Under the pieces are notes generated by a model that was given only the letters and a program-made list of their open reading frames with translations, was not told the DNA's origin and did not search any database. Below, in pieces: positions 35,728 to 46,694 of a stretch of DNA of 64,000 bases. Every line of letters begins with the position of its first letter. Position 1 is the first letter of the stretch. The position numbers and the translations under genes are program-made. The stretch spans positions 1,287,875-1,351,874 of the forward strand of contig NC_052496.1 of the NCBI RefSeq assembly GCF_009730915.1. Direction: 5' to 3'. The DNA comes from Dioscorea cayenensis subsp. rotundata. Its lineage: Eukaryota; Streptophyta; Magnoliopsida; Dioscoreales; Dioscoreaceae.

Positions 35728-35914
35728 GTTTACCTTGGTTCACGTTCTCAAAGACATTCCGTATGATTCTAAAATAGGCAACTCTGAAATCAGGGAACAC
35801 GTGCCAGATTGTTCTTCAAGCCTTTGATTGGAGTGATTGTTCAAAAAAACAAAACACATATTTTAACGGTCGTTCATTTTTTGTTTTTGTTTTTGTTTTT
35901 ATTTTTTTTTTTGT
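34873..35914. other. 3' flank and AT-rich spacer with (TTA)n microsatellite
   Basis: The first 250 bp are a probable 3' UTR. The segment 35150-35665 has many GGAAAATTTTTCC-type inverted words and ends GATCAAACACAGCC; it may be a degenerate MITE, but I found no paired left terminus. (TTA)n runs at about 35680-35727. Confidence 0.45.
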
Positions 35915-36340
35915 CTAGGGTCTTAATTTGGAATGTTTGGCTTGAGCGTAACAGAAGAATCTTTGATGATTGTTTTGATGATTGTTTATCTGTGATTATT
36001 AAAGTTTCTCATTTGTTTATGTTTTGGGTTTCCGCAGTTCCTGAGCAGAAAAGACAAAGGCTTGAGGAGGCTTCGCATTCAGTCAAGAGGAGCCTGGAGT
36101 TTGCTAAGCCCAGGAGGGGAGAGTCTAGCAACCCCTGATCACCTTGGGTAGTTCCTAGTGGTTTCTTCCCCGCTAGGTTGCGTTTTTATCTTTCTGTTCT
36201 TTTCCACATCTAGTGGATCTGGTTTTCGGTCTGTGTGTTGTTCTTTGGTACTGGTCGGCCTCTCTGGTTGTGTTGCTTTATGTTCTTGTTTGAATCCTTT
36301 TAATAAATTGTGGTTTATCCACTTTTTCAAAAAAAAAATA
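35915..36340 (+). mobile_element. LINE 3' fragment (zf-RVT C-terminus and 3' UTR)
   Basis: The plus-strand open frame VLIWNVWLERNRRIFDDCFD continues to FMFWVSAVPEQKRQRLEEA and SVKRSLEFAKPR, then a stop at 36136, a GT-rich 3' UTR and a tail ending TAATAAATTGTGGTTTATCC plus an A-rich run. The ORF matches the same region of the 42031-43145 fragment (NVWLARNDCLF..., SIRRSLEFLGPR). It is heavily 5'-truncated, as LINE insertions often are. Confidence 0.8.
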
Positions 36341-36683
36341 AAATAAAATAAAAAAATTTTTTATTAATTTTTTCAAAACAAAATTATGTTTAGATACACT
36401 AATATGTATTTTCAAAATATAAAAAATAAAAACACGTTTGATTTTATATTTGCACAAAATTATGATGACTTTTTTTATTATTTTTTAATTCATATTTATT
36501 ATATTTTTTATGAATTATTTTTTTATATTAGTTTAGTTGATTGTGCCAATATCTTAAACAATAAATTTTTATAAATTCTTTTTTTGAAAAAAAAAATATT
36601 TTTTTATGTTATATCCTAATTTATAAAAATCAAGGGTCAAATAATGATTTTCATAAATATTTTTTAAAATATAATTTTTTATA

Positions 36684-39600
36684 GTGGAAATTGCCAAAAT
36701 AACCCCCTAAATTTCTAATATTTCCAAAAACACCCCATTAATTTGGGAATCCCTAAAAACCCCTTCCTTTTAAATACTGATGAATTTGAAACCCCCAAAG
36801 CATTTAATGGAGTTAGTTTTAAATTTTTGGACTGAAATTATCCCTTGCATGGGAAGTTGTGGCAAGTGAGGCGTGGTTTGACCATAGCGCCCTTTGTTGC
36901 GATAGTTTTTTTCTCTTTAAGAGGAATCGGGTTTTTTTCTTGGTAAATCCCGGAGAACACCAATATTGGTGTTGGTTTCTTTTTTCTCACTTCATCTCTT
37001 CATCTCTTCAGCTTTTCTTTTTTCAAAGTTGTCGTTGTCTGGACATCTTCTGTAGGATTGGACCACTGCTTCGAAGGAGAACTCCCACTCAACTCTTTGA
37101 CATTTCATTAGTTTGCGCTCCAGGTATTGAGGCGAGGTGGATGCCGTTGAAGATGTTGTCAGGTTTCCTTTTGTTTTGATATTCGTGGGTTTCTTTTTTT
37201 AGTTTGATTTCTAAAGTATTCTATTAGAAAGAGAAATTTTTTTCGGTTTTTATGGTGTGATTATTGGATGATCTTGTAGTTTGTAGGGAGATTTTTTTCG
37301 TGCAAGAGTTTTTGTTTGTTTTTCATTTTCGTTTGTGTACATAATCAAAAGCGATAATATTATGTTGAAGGAGATTTTTCGATTGTTTTGCAATTTCATT
37401 GTGATGTCCGACTCGATCCACATTTGTCTAGGACGGTCATGTTTAATTTTCAATGTAAATATTGTTATTTCTTTTTAACTATCAATTGTTCTATTTAAGT
37501 TTCAAAGTTTATGTTTAAATATCAATGTTTCTGTTTAACTACGACAGTTTCTATTTAAATTTCATCATTTCTTTTTAAATTTGAGTTTGTTTATGAAAAC
37601 GATTTTCATAAATAACGAGCAAAATGTACAATAATATGCGATAGTTTGTGGCAAACGTATGTAATGAATATGAGTTATCATTTATGCTTAGTTGGCGATA
37701 GTTTCTTTCCAAGATCTACGATTGTGTCCGCACTCGTGGTAGGGAAGTGAGTTTTTTAAATGGTTAGCGCCTACAAAACGTTGTCCGACATGCAATCACA
37801 AAACTTCAAAATGATCTAACGAGTTAGGAAGGCCTACTAAATCGTCAGGGTGGCCTTGAGGTGGGACGGATACGCTCTTAGAATCCGAATACCTACTAAA
37901 ATCATTTCTGTCTAAACTGAAACTGGATATATTTAAAACAGAGACATAACATTTTAAACAGAGACTTGATAAATTTAAACGGAAACATTTATGCTTAAAC
38001 AAAAAACTGTATAATTTTAAACGGAAAGAAGGACATGACAATAATAGTTTAGAAAAAACATAAGTTTTAAGTGGAAACTGGGATAATTAATCAATAATTA
38101 ACTTGTACAACTATGTTTATGTTTAAATATCATTGTTTCATTTTAAATTTGCGTTTGTTTATGAAAACGATTTTCATAAATAACGAGCAAAATGTACAAT
38201 AATATGCGATAGTTTGTGGCAAACGTATGTAATGAATATGAGTTATCATTTATGCTTAGTTGGCGATAGTTTCTTTGCAAGATTTACGATTGTGTCCGCA
38301 CTCGTGGTAGTGAAATGAGTTTTTTAAATGGTTAACGCCTACAAAACGTTGTCCGACATGCAATGACAAAACTTCAAAATGATCTAACGAGTTAGGAAGG
38401 CCTACTAAATCGTCAGGGTGGCCTTGAGGTGGGACGGATACGCTCTTAGAATCCGAATACCTACTAAAATCATTTCTGTCTAAACTGAAACTGGATATAT
38501 TTAAAACAGAGACATAACATTTTAAACAGAGACTTGATAAATTTAAACGGAAACATTTATGCTTAAACAAAAAACTGTATAATTTTAAACAGAAAGAAGG
38601 ACATGACAATAATAGTTGAGAAAAAACATAAGTTTTAAGTGGAAACTGGGATAATTAATCAATAATTAATTTGTACAACTATGTTTATGTTTAAATATCA
38701 TTGTTTCATTTTAAATTTGCGTTTGTTTATGAAAACGATTTTCATAAATAACGAGCAAAATGTACAATAATATGCGATAGTTTGTGGCAAACGTATGTAA
38801 TGAATATGAGTTATCATTTATGCTTAGTTGGCGATAGTTTCTTTGCAAGATTTACGATTGTGTCCGCACTCGTGGTAGTGAAATGAGTTTTTTAAATGGT
38901 TAACGCCTACAAAACGTTGTCCGACATGCAATGACAAAACTTCAAAATGATTTAACGAGTTAGGAAGGCCTACTAAATCGTCAGGGTGGCCTTGAGGTGG
39001 GACGGATACGCTCTTAGAATCCGAATACCTACTAAAATCATTTCTGTCTAAACTGAAACTGGATATATTTAAACAGAGACATAACATTTTAAACAGAGAC
39101 TTGATAAATTTAAACGGAAACATTTATGCTTAAACAAAAAACTGTATAATTTTAAACGAGAAAGAAGGACATGACAATAATAGTTGAGAAAAAACATAAG
39201 TTTTTAAGTGGAAAGCCCGGGATAATTAATCAATAATTAACTTAGTACTAACTATGTTTATGTTTAAATATCATTGTTTCATTTTTAAATTTACGTTTGT
39301 TTATGAAAAACGATTTTTCATAAATAACGAGCAAAAATGTCTAATAATATCGCGATAGTTTGTGGCAAACATATGTAATGAATATGAGTTATCATTTATG
39401 CTTAGTTGGCGATAGTTTCTTTCCAAGATCTACGATTGTGTCCGCACTCGTGGTAGTGAAGTGAGTTTTTGAAATGGTTACCGCCTACAAAACGTTGTCC
39501 GACATGCAATGACAAAACTTCAAAATGATCTAACGAGTTAGGAAGGTCTACTAAATCGTCAGGGTGGCCTTGAGGTAGGACGGATACACTCGTAGAATCC

Positions 39601-41127
39601 GAATACCTACTAAAATCATTTCTGTTTAAACTGAAACTGGATATATTTAAACAGAGACATAACATTTTAAACAGAGACTTGATAAATTTAAACGGAAACA
39701 TTTATGCTTAAACAAAAAACTGTATTATTTTAAACAGAAAGAAGAACATGACAATAATAGTTGAGAAAAAACATAAGTTTTAAGTGGAAACTGGGATAAC
39801 TAATCAATAATTAACTTGTACAACTATGTTTATGTTTAAATATCATTGTTTCATTTTAAATTTGCGTTTGTTTATGAAAACGATTTTCATAAATAACGAG
39901 CAAAATGTACAATAATATGCGATAGTTTGTGGCAAACGTATGTAATGAATATGAGTTATCATTTATGCTTAGTTGGCGATAGTTTATTTCCAAGATCTAC
40001 GATTGTGTCCGCACTCGTGGTAGTGAAGTGAGTTTTTTAAATGGTTAGCGCCTACAAAACGTTGTCCGACATGCAATGATAAAACTTCAAAATGATCTAA
40101 CGAGTTAGGAAGGCCTACTAAATCGTTAGGGTGGCCTTGAGGTGGGACGGATACGCTCGTAGAATCCGAGTACCTACTAAAATCATTTCTGTTTAAACTG
40201 AAACTGGATATATTTAAACAGAGACATAACATTTTAAACAGAGACTTGATAAATTTAAACGGAAACATTTATGCTTAAACAAAAAACTGTATAATTTTAA
40301 ACTGAAAGAAGGACATGACAATAATAGCTGAGAAAAAACATAAGTTTTAAGTGGAAACTGGGATAATTAATCAATAATTAACTTGTACAACTATGTTTAT
40401 GTTTAAATATCATTGTTTCATTTTAAATTTGCGTTTGTTTATGAAAACGATTGTCATAAATAACGAGCAAAATGTACAATAATATGCGATAGTTTGTGGC
40501 AAACGTATGTAATGAATATGAGTTATCATTTATGCTTAGTTGGCGATAGTTTCTTTGCAAGATTTACGATTGTGTCCGCACTCGTGGTAGTGAAATGAGT
40601 TTTTTAAATGGTTAACGCCTACAAAACGTTGTCCGACATGCAATGATAAAACTTCAAAATGATCTAACGAGTTAGGAAGGCCTACTAAATCGTCAGGGTG
40701 GCCTTGAGGTGGGATGGATACGCTCGTAGAATCCGAGTACCTACTAAAATCATTTCTGTTTATACTGAAACTTGATATATTTAAACAGAAACTTGATAAT
40801 TTTAAACGGAAACATTTATGTTTAAACAAAAAACTGTATAATTTTAAACGGAAACAGGGCCAGGACAAGGATAAAAGTCTTCCAAAGTTTGTTTCAGAAA
40901 ATAAAAAAGAAATGTAAAAAATGTTAGACATGATGTGATTGGACGGTTTTTTTCCCACCATTTTTAAGGGCAATGATGGAATTTCACAATATGGACCCAG
41001 TCCAAGTGACCTACAAGGGGTAAAAAGGAAGTAAAATGATAAAGGAAGGGTTGTCCGCGGTATTCATAACTTGCAGGGGTTGTTTGGGAAATTTGAAACA
41101 GTGTAGGGGGTAAATAGTAATTTTCCC
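36684..41127. mobile_element. MULE (4.4 kb) with internal 568-bp tandem array, exact 9-bp TSD
   Basis: The left end GTGGAAATTGCCAAAATAACC and inverted right end GGGAAAATTACTATTTACCC lead into similar TIRs with CCCCCT and ACCCC words. Flanks TTTTTTATA (36675-36683 and 41128-41136) are identical 9-mers. This end type (GGAAATTGCCAAAATACCCC-like) is common in plant MULEs. No complete transposase is visible: the interior is about 0.75 kb of unique left arm, the tandem array, and a short right arm. Confidence 0.85.
37440..40870 (-). repeat. 568-bp tandem array, 6 units, each with a zinc-knuckle-like ORF end
   Basis: The landmark GTTGGCGATAG recurs at 37691, 38259, 38827, 39405, 39972 and 40539 (spacings 568, 568, 578, 567, 567). 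On the minus strand five of six units keep the same open frame: NRNDFSRYSDS.SVS, PQGHPDDLVGLPNSLDHFEV, LHVGQRFVG, HYHECGHNR(K/R)SCKETIAN, stop; the first unit (37691) reads out of this frame before the end. The GHNR.SC ending recalls the CCHC knuckle at the C-terminus of MuDR-like transposases, but the first two Cys are not in register. Within each unit lies a ~24-bp minisatellite (TTTAAACNGAGAC.T words). The 39.2-kb unit carries several 1-bp insertions. Confidence 0.85.
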
Positions 41128-42030
41128 TTTTTTATACAATATAAACTAATTTGTAAAATTCCAACATGCCAAATAATAAATTTTTATAAATATTTTTTAA
41201 AAAATATTATTTTTTAGACTATTGGTATTAATTTGTAAAAAAATGATAAATTTTAAAAATTAAAAATTAAAAACTAGAGAGAGAGAGAGATAGAGAGAAA
41301 GAGAGAGCAGCAGAAAAGGAGGACCTCTAATGGAGGTAGCCAGGTAGGTGTGGTTTTAAAACCGTTTTCAAAAAAATTAAAAATTTCTATTTTTTTTAAA
41401 AACATGAGAATTGTTGCCAAAATTTTTGAAAATAAAAAACAAGGTGCTAAACATGTATTTGTTAGTTTTGTTTCTAAACATACAATTGAAAATAAAAATA
41501 GAAATTGGCTATGATGCCAAAAAACCCCTTAGTTGTGTATGTTTATTTTTTTTTTTAATTTTTTATTTTTTGAAATTATGAATAAATCACTTGTATTAAA
41601 TAAAAATTGATTGTTTATAAAAATGTATTTTTTTAATATATTTAATAATTAAATTTTTAAAAGTAATAAACTTAATAAATATGTTATTGTTTTAATTTTA
41701 ACATATCAATTTTTTATTAAATATTAATTAAATGAAAATTTAGTCCGTTAAAATAAAAATTCTTATCAGCCATGTTTTAAGAAAGATTCTTTTAATTTCA
41801 TATTATATAACTCACCCAAAAATATTATGTGAATTTATAATTTTTTAATAAGCTTTTAATAATGATAAAAATATTTTAAACAAATTTTTAAAAACTAGAG
41901 AAAATTAGAAAACATAACTTGTGAAAGATTGAATTGATTGGAATATTGTCTTATTGTGAGTGTTGAAACTACCGCATCCAGTATCAAACAAGTAACAGAA
42001 GAATGGTATTTTTTTAATTTTAATTTTTTT
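41128..42030. other. AT-rich spacer
   Basis: Over 75% A+T by eye. A (GA)n run at 41275-41308 is the only distinct feature; no gene is seen. Confidence 0.5.
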
Positions 42031-43145
42031 AATTTTGAAAAATAGATAAACCACATTCATTAACTAAGAGAATAACAGAAGAAACATACAACAAACCTCT
42101 ACCAACAGTAGAGAACACCACAACAACAACAAAAAAACAACCCCAAGACCAACACAGAAACCACTAGCCGTGGATACAAAAACCCAAACACCCCACACCA
42201 TGATGAGGAAGCGGAAACTTCCTCAAAGCGCTCTGCACCGGCTGCTACCCCACGCTCTGCTCCTGAAACTCCTCTGGTACTGAGACCTCCAGTCGCTCCT
42301 CAACACGAGGTCCCAAAAACTCTAGACTACGTCTGATACTAGCCAGAGAGTCAAGCATCTTCTCCTGTGATCGATCCCCCACTGAAGAACACCAGGACAA
42401 AATCATGCGATCAATTTTAAGGATGACAGAATAAACATGCAGAACATTGGCATTAAAAAGACAGTCATTTCGAGCAAGCCAAACATTCCACAAAATAGCT
42501 TTAATCATAATATCGCTCATGTCTCGCAGTGTATGTCCCACCGACATCCGCCACGAGTCCCACAGATTTTCCACTAAAGGTGGAGGCTCAGGCAAGTGTA
42601 GCAAATTACTAAAATAGCCCCAGATACGTCGTGCAAACGGGCAATGAATGAAAAGGTGATCCGCAGTTTCAATGTCCGAGTGGCATAGAACACAGGTCGC
42701 CGTTGGCATTCTATTACACCTCCTCTTTTCAAGATTCTCTAGAGTAAGAATTTTGTTTTTCCATACCAACCAATTGAAAAGGGAAATTTTTCTAGACACC
42801 GGGCAACGAACACCCCCATCGATCAAGAAGTTGTAGAACAACTTCACTGAGAAGTGCCCGTTTCCAATGAGCTTCCAAACTTTGACATCCTCTCCCTCAC
42901 CTCCACCATTTATTAACCGATCACTAAACCCTTGAATCACAGTGCTATCACAAAAGGGTGTCTCAGACAAAAGATGAGCGCACTCGTGCACCGTACCATT
43001 TTGCATATGAGCATCCCCGAAAGCATCTGGCCAAATGTTCATAGGGGCTACACCATTTAGCCAGGAATCCTTCCAAAAGAATGTTTCCCGCCCGGACCGA
43101 ATCTCGTGAGAAATGCAGGCTCTCATCGCCGAGACATAAAGGCTG
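42031..43145 (-). mobile_element. LINE 3' fragment with zf-RVT domain
   Basis: The minus-strand open frame 43126-42245 (293 aa) is clean. It reads EIRSGRETFFWKDSWLNG, then the zf-RVT block FNWLVWKNKILTLENLEKR, CVLCHSDIETADHLFIHCPF, then AILWNVWLARNDCLF and SIRRSLEFLGPR. This is the C-terminal third of an L1-type ORF2 (after the RT domain). It is followed by a 3' UTR ending GTGGTTTATCTATTTTTC plus an AT-rich tail at 42031. Endonuclease and RT are absent, so this is a 5'-truncated insertion whose remaining frame is undamaged, suggesting it is fairly recent. Confidence 0.88.
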
Positions 43146-43294
43146 AATTATAGATGAAGTAGACAACTAGTACTCACAAGAAGCGAATATAGATTAACAA
43201 TCCGATAGAGAAAATGCAAGAGAAGAAAAAAAAAGATTACAAAGACATAGTTAGAGTATTAGAGGTAGCTAAAACTTCGGGACTACCCGGCAGT

Positions 43295-44846
43295 TAGACC
43301 TGTCTATGAGCCAGCCGATGTACGTCTATAATTACTAAAATTCAAGCTTATCCAAGCCCTGTCTGCCATGAAAATATGGGCCCTAATTCTTGTTAGAATC
43401 CGCCCAAATTTAATGACCTCTGACCAAGGCCAGCTCAAGCCCGTCTAAATAAGTTTTTCATTAAATAATATATAACTTATAAAAAAATTAATAATAATAT
43501 TAATCTGTGAACATGGCCAAATATTATTCAACAAAATACTTTAAAATTAAAATATCAAATGCACATCTTTATACAATCATAACAACTAAAATTCAAACCA
43601 TGAGTAATGCTATATCTAACGAATTCCTTAGCCGAATGATGTGGAGGTCCACGTGTCACCCATTTTTTTTTTATCACACTCACCCCCTCTAAAAATTAAA
43701 ACAAATAACCCAATCTTCATCATACGACCGCCACCATCACACCTCCCACACCACGATTGCCGTCTCGCATGACGCCATAAATACCATCGCCGATGTCGTC
43801 GCCGCCACCGCACCACCATCAAACATCACATTCACCACAAAGTCCTCTCCAGAAGAACAAGTCTCCATTTTTTTGGATCCAATTTATCATCTACGGCCAA
43901 AAACAAACAAATTTACAATTACTTAGCCTTAAAATCCTCCCCAAGAAGCACATGCAAAAAACAACTAAAAGAAACATAGACAAACCAGAAAAAATTTCCA
44001 GCAAAACAATAAAAACATCCAAACAAATTAAGATCATGTCATCAAGTCCCTCAAAAAAATCCAACTTTTGAATCCACTCAAATATACCTCCCCCCTTCAC
44101 ATCTCTCCCTTACCCTTAATTTTTTTTTTTTTTAAATTTGGGGGAGGTGATTTGAGGCTAGAAATGAAGGGGACTTGTGATGGTGGTAGTCACCATGGCC
44201 ACCGCACCACCATCACACCGGTTTAAAGAAATTATGAGATGGTGACGAAGCTGAGACGACGAGACCATATCTATGGTGAGGGGCTTGCATTGTGCAAATA
44301 GGAAGGTGATTGTGGTGTGGTGGCGGCGGCGAAGTCGGCGACGGCACCGCTAGCGTCAAGCGAGACAACAATCATGGTGTGGGAAATGTGATGGTGCGGT
44401 CGGATGATGAAGAAGACAATTAGGTTAGGATAATTTGTTTTAACTTTTAGAGGAGGTGAGTAAGACAAAAGAGGGGTGACACATGGACCTCCATGTCATT
44501 CGGTGAGGAATTCATCAGATATAGCATTACTCTTATAATCAATGGCAATCAACAATAAATGTATACTATATAAGTATATACAAAAATAATTAATAAATAA
44601 TCAATGGAAATTTAAACCATTATATATATAAATATATACAAAATTAATTAATAAATATATTTTATAATTTGGGTTTGGTTGGGCCGTTCTTTAAATAATG
44701 AAAACCAAATTCGGCCCGTTTTTAAAATGGGCTCCCTTTTTTGTCCAAGGCCCGGACATGAGGCCTTATATATTTGTCCAAGCCCTCCCAAATTTTTGAG
44801 CGGGCTTTCAGGTTTGGACGGATAGTCCAACCCTTGGACAACTCTA
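43295..44846. mobile_element. hAT-like element (host of the nested MULE)
   Basis: Termini TAGACCTGTCTATGAGCCAG and the inverted TAGAGTTGTCCAAGGGTTGG match at 14 of 20 positions. The subterminal regions share GGCCC / AAGCCC / CCGCCCAAATTT words in opposite orientation. The adjoining 8-mers CCGGCAGT and CCGATTGT agree at 5 of 8, so the target duplication is weak. No transposase is present. Confidence 0.45.
43602..44532. mobile_element. Short MULE (931 bp) with ~180-bp TIRs
   Basis: Starts GAGTAATGCTATATCT and ends with its inverted copy AGATATAGCATTACTC (one or two differences further in). The TIRs stay similar through GGAGGTCCACGTGTCACCC and AAAATTAAAACAAAT. The ends resemble those of the Pack-MULE at 3902-5447 (GAGCAATGCTATTC), so the two are members of one group. 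The interior has GC-rich CACCATCAC/GGTGGTGG low complexity and an unrecognised 92-codon frame (43793-44071). No 9-bp duplication is obvious. Confidence 0.75.
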
Positions 44847-45523
44847 CCGATTGTCAAATTGGCAGCCAAATTATCTTCATCATCTATTGCATGGGTTTTG
44901 TGAACCAAGTCCACTAGGCTTGAGCCTAGGGTCGCTGGCATTAAGAGAAGGTTTAAAACTCTTGTAATTGAGCCCAAGTTGTTTAGAGAACTTGTGGCTA
45001 CCTTGAATTCTCATACATGAATGATAGGTTGTTCTCGTCCATCTCACTTGTGTCAGGTGGCACCAAGCCCCCATTCCTCTCAAGCAGTGCACCAACAGGA
45101 CCATAGGGTTTGGAAGAGCTTGGCTATGGTCCTATAGTTGTAGTCAATGAAACTAGTCCCAAAGAAACACCCCAGGAGCCGCATAGTTAGCAAGCTGCCT
45201 CGATTATGCCAGACTTGCCCATCCCATTGTGAGAGTTAGAAGGCTCAGCCATAGGAAATGATGACTTAATGGGCGTCAAAGTTGGAATGAAGCATCGCCC
45301 TCCATGAGTGGAAGTTTAATCACCGAAACTGGCCCAGGAAAACCACCCTGGTAGCCACATAGTGAGAAAGCTATATGAATTATGCTAGGCTTGCCTATAG
45401 CCATTGTCGTGGGAAGGTTCACATTATATTGTGGGAGTTGGAGACCTCAACCACGCACAAGGTAAGATGTCTCAAAGGTTGATGAAATAGAACTATCCAC
45501 AGGTGCCAGAGCAAAGCAACGCC
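44847..45523. other. Unidentified repetitive sequence
   Basis: A segment with internal similarity (…CAAAGAAACACCCCAGGAGCCGCATAG… near 45161 resembles …GGAAAACCACCCTGGTAGCCACATAG… near 45337). Related wording also appears at 52560-52740 on the far side of the copia element, so the copia element seems to have inserted into an older repeat. I cannot classify it. Confidence 0.4.
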
Positions 45524-45528
45524 CTCCA

Positions 45529-45778
45529 TATGAAAACTAGGAAGCAATGGTTTGAGGTTTGTAACTGGTACACCTTTCAGGTGGCATACCTTCTCATATT
45601 TATATACAAGATATTGTTACAAGTGGATGGCTTACAATCAAAGTTGATACCGATCCCAATAATTATGTGATACGATTTGATTGTTGCCAACTATACATGG
45701 ATCCTACTATATAGTTCGGTTGTTACCAAGTATACATGGATCATACTATATATGGTTGGAAGATATTATCTTAACATC
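45529..45778 (-). repeat. 3' LTR of the copia element
   Basis: 250 bp, plus strand TATGAAAACTAGGAAGCAATGG ... ATCTTAACA. Nearly identical to 52293-52539; in element orientation it begins TGTTAAGATAATATC. Confidence 0.92.
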
Positions 45779-46690
45779 CCCCTTCAATCACAACTGATGA
45801 AGATTGAGATTGAGCTTGAATTTCTCCTATTGCCATAGTTGTCATACTGACAATGGCTTCATAAAACCATTTGCCACTTGATGTTGTGAAGGTATGAATC
45901 CAATGTCAAAAACATTGCGTGTAACTCGTTCTCGGACAAAATGTAAATCCACTTCAATGTGCTTGGTCTTGGCATGGAAGACAGGGTTCACTGACAAGTA
46001 GGTGGCACCAAGATTGTCACACCATAAGCATGCCGTCCGAGATTGAAATACACCAAGTTCTCTACATAACGATTGTACCCAAACAATCTCTGCTATAGCA
46101 TTAGCAAGTGCTTTATATTCTATTTTTGTGCTAGATCGAGAGAATATTGCTTATTTGCTCGCACTCTACGAGATCAAGTTGGATCCAAAGAAAACAACAA
46201 AAGCCACCTGTAGACTTCCCGTCATCCGAATATTCCTCCCAATTGGCATCGCAAAAGGCACTCACCAAGGTGGAGGCAGACCTGCAAATCTTCATACCAA
46301 TTGTTACAAACTGTCATGCATCCCGTGTGCATTGGTAGGAGAGTGCAGGAATTGGCACACCTTATTTATAGAGTAAGCGATGTCAAGCCGTGTGAGGACA
46401 GTGTACTGAAGCACCCCAACAGTGCTTCTGTATTTGGTCACCTCATTGAGACCTAATAGATCCCCAACAGTAACAGAAAGCTTGTTAGTGTTTGACATAG
46501 CAGTAGTGGCACATTTGCATGTCGTCATGCTAACCTGACATAGAAGATCTGTCACATACTTGAACTGAGAGAGAACAATTCCATCGTCTAGTTTCTTCAC
46601 CTCAATTCCAAGAAAGAAATGTAACTCACCAAGATCCTTTAAAGCAAACTCACTTTGCAAATTTCGCAAAAGAGTCTGAACCACCAATGA
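45779..46690 (-). pseudogene. Copia RT C-terminus and RNase H
   Basis: The open block 46687-46304 reads FALKDLGELHFFLGIEVKKL, FKYVTDLLCQVSMTTCK, VTKYRSTVGVLQYTVLTRLDIAYSIN, the standard end of copia RT. RNase H follows to about 45850: [15 protein letters not shown]-like wording, [30 protein letters not shown]. It is separated from the catalytic YVDD block (49170) by the hAT insertion at 46695-49130. Confidence 0.85.
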
Positions 46691-46694
46691 GGAG

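Noticed and set aside
37440-40870. CRISPR-like or centromeric satellite interpretation of the 568-bp array
   Set aside because: Units are directly contiguous without spacers, the context is a plant MULE with TIRs and TSD, and six copies is far from a centromeric array.
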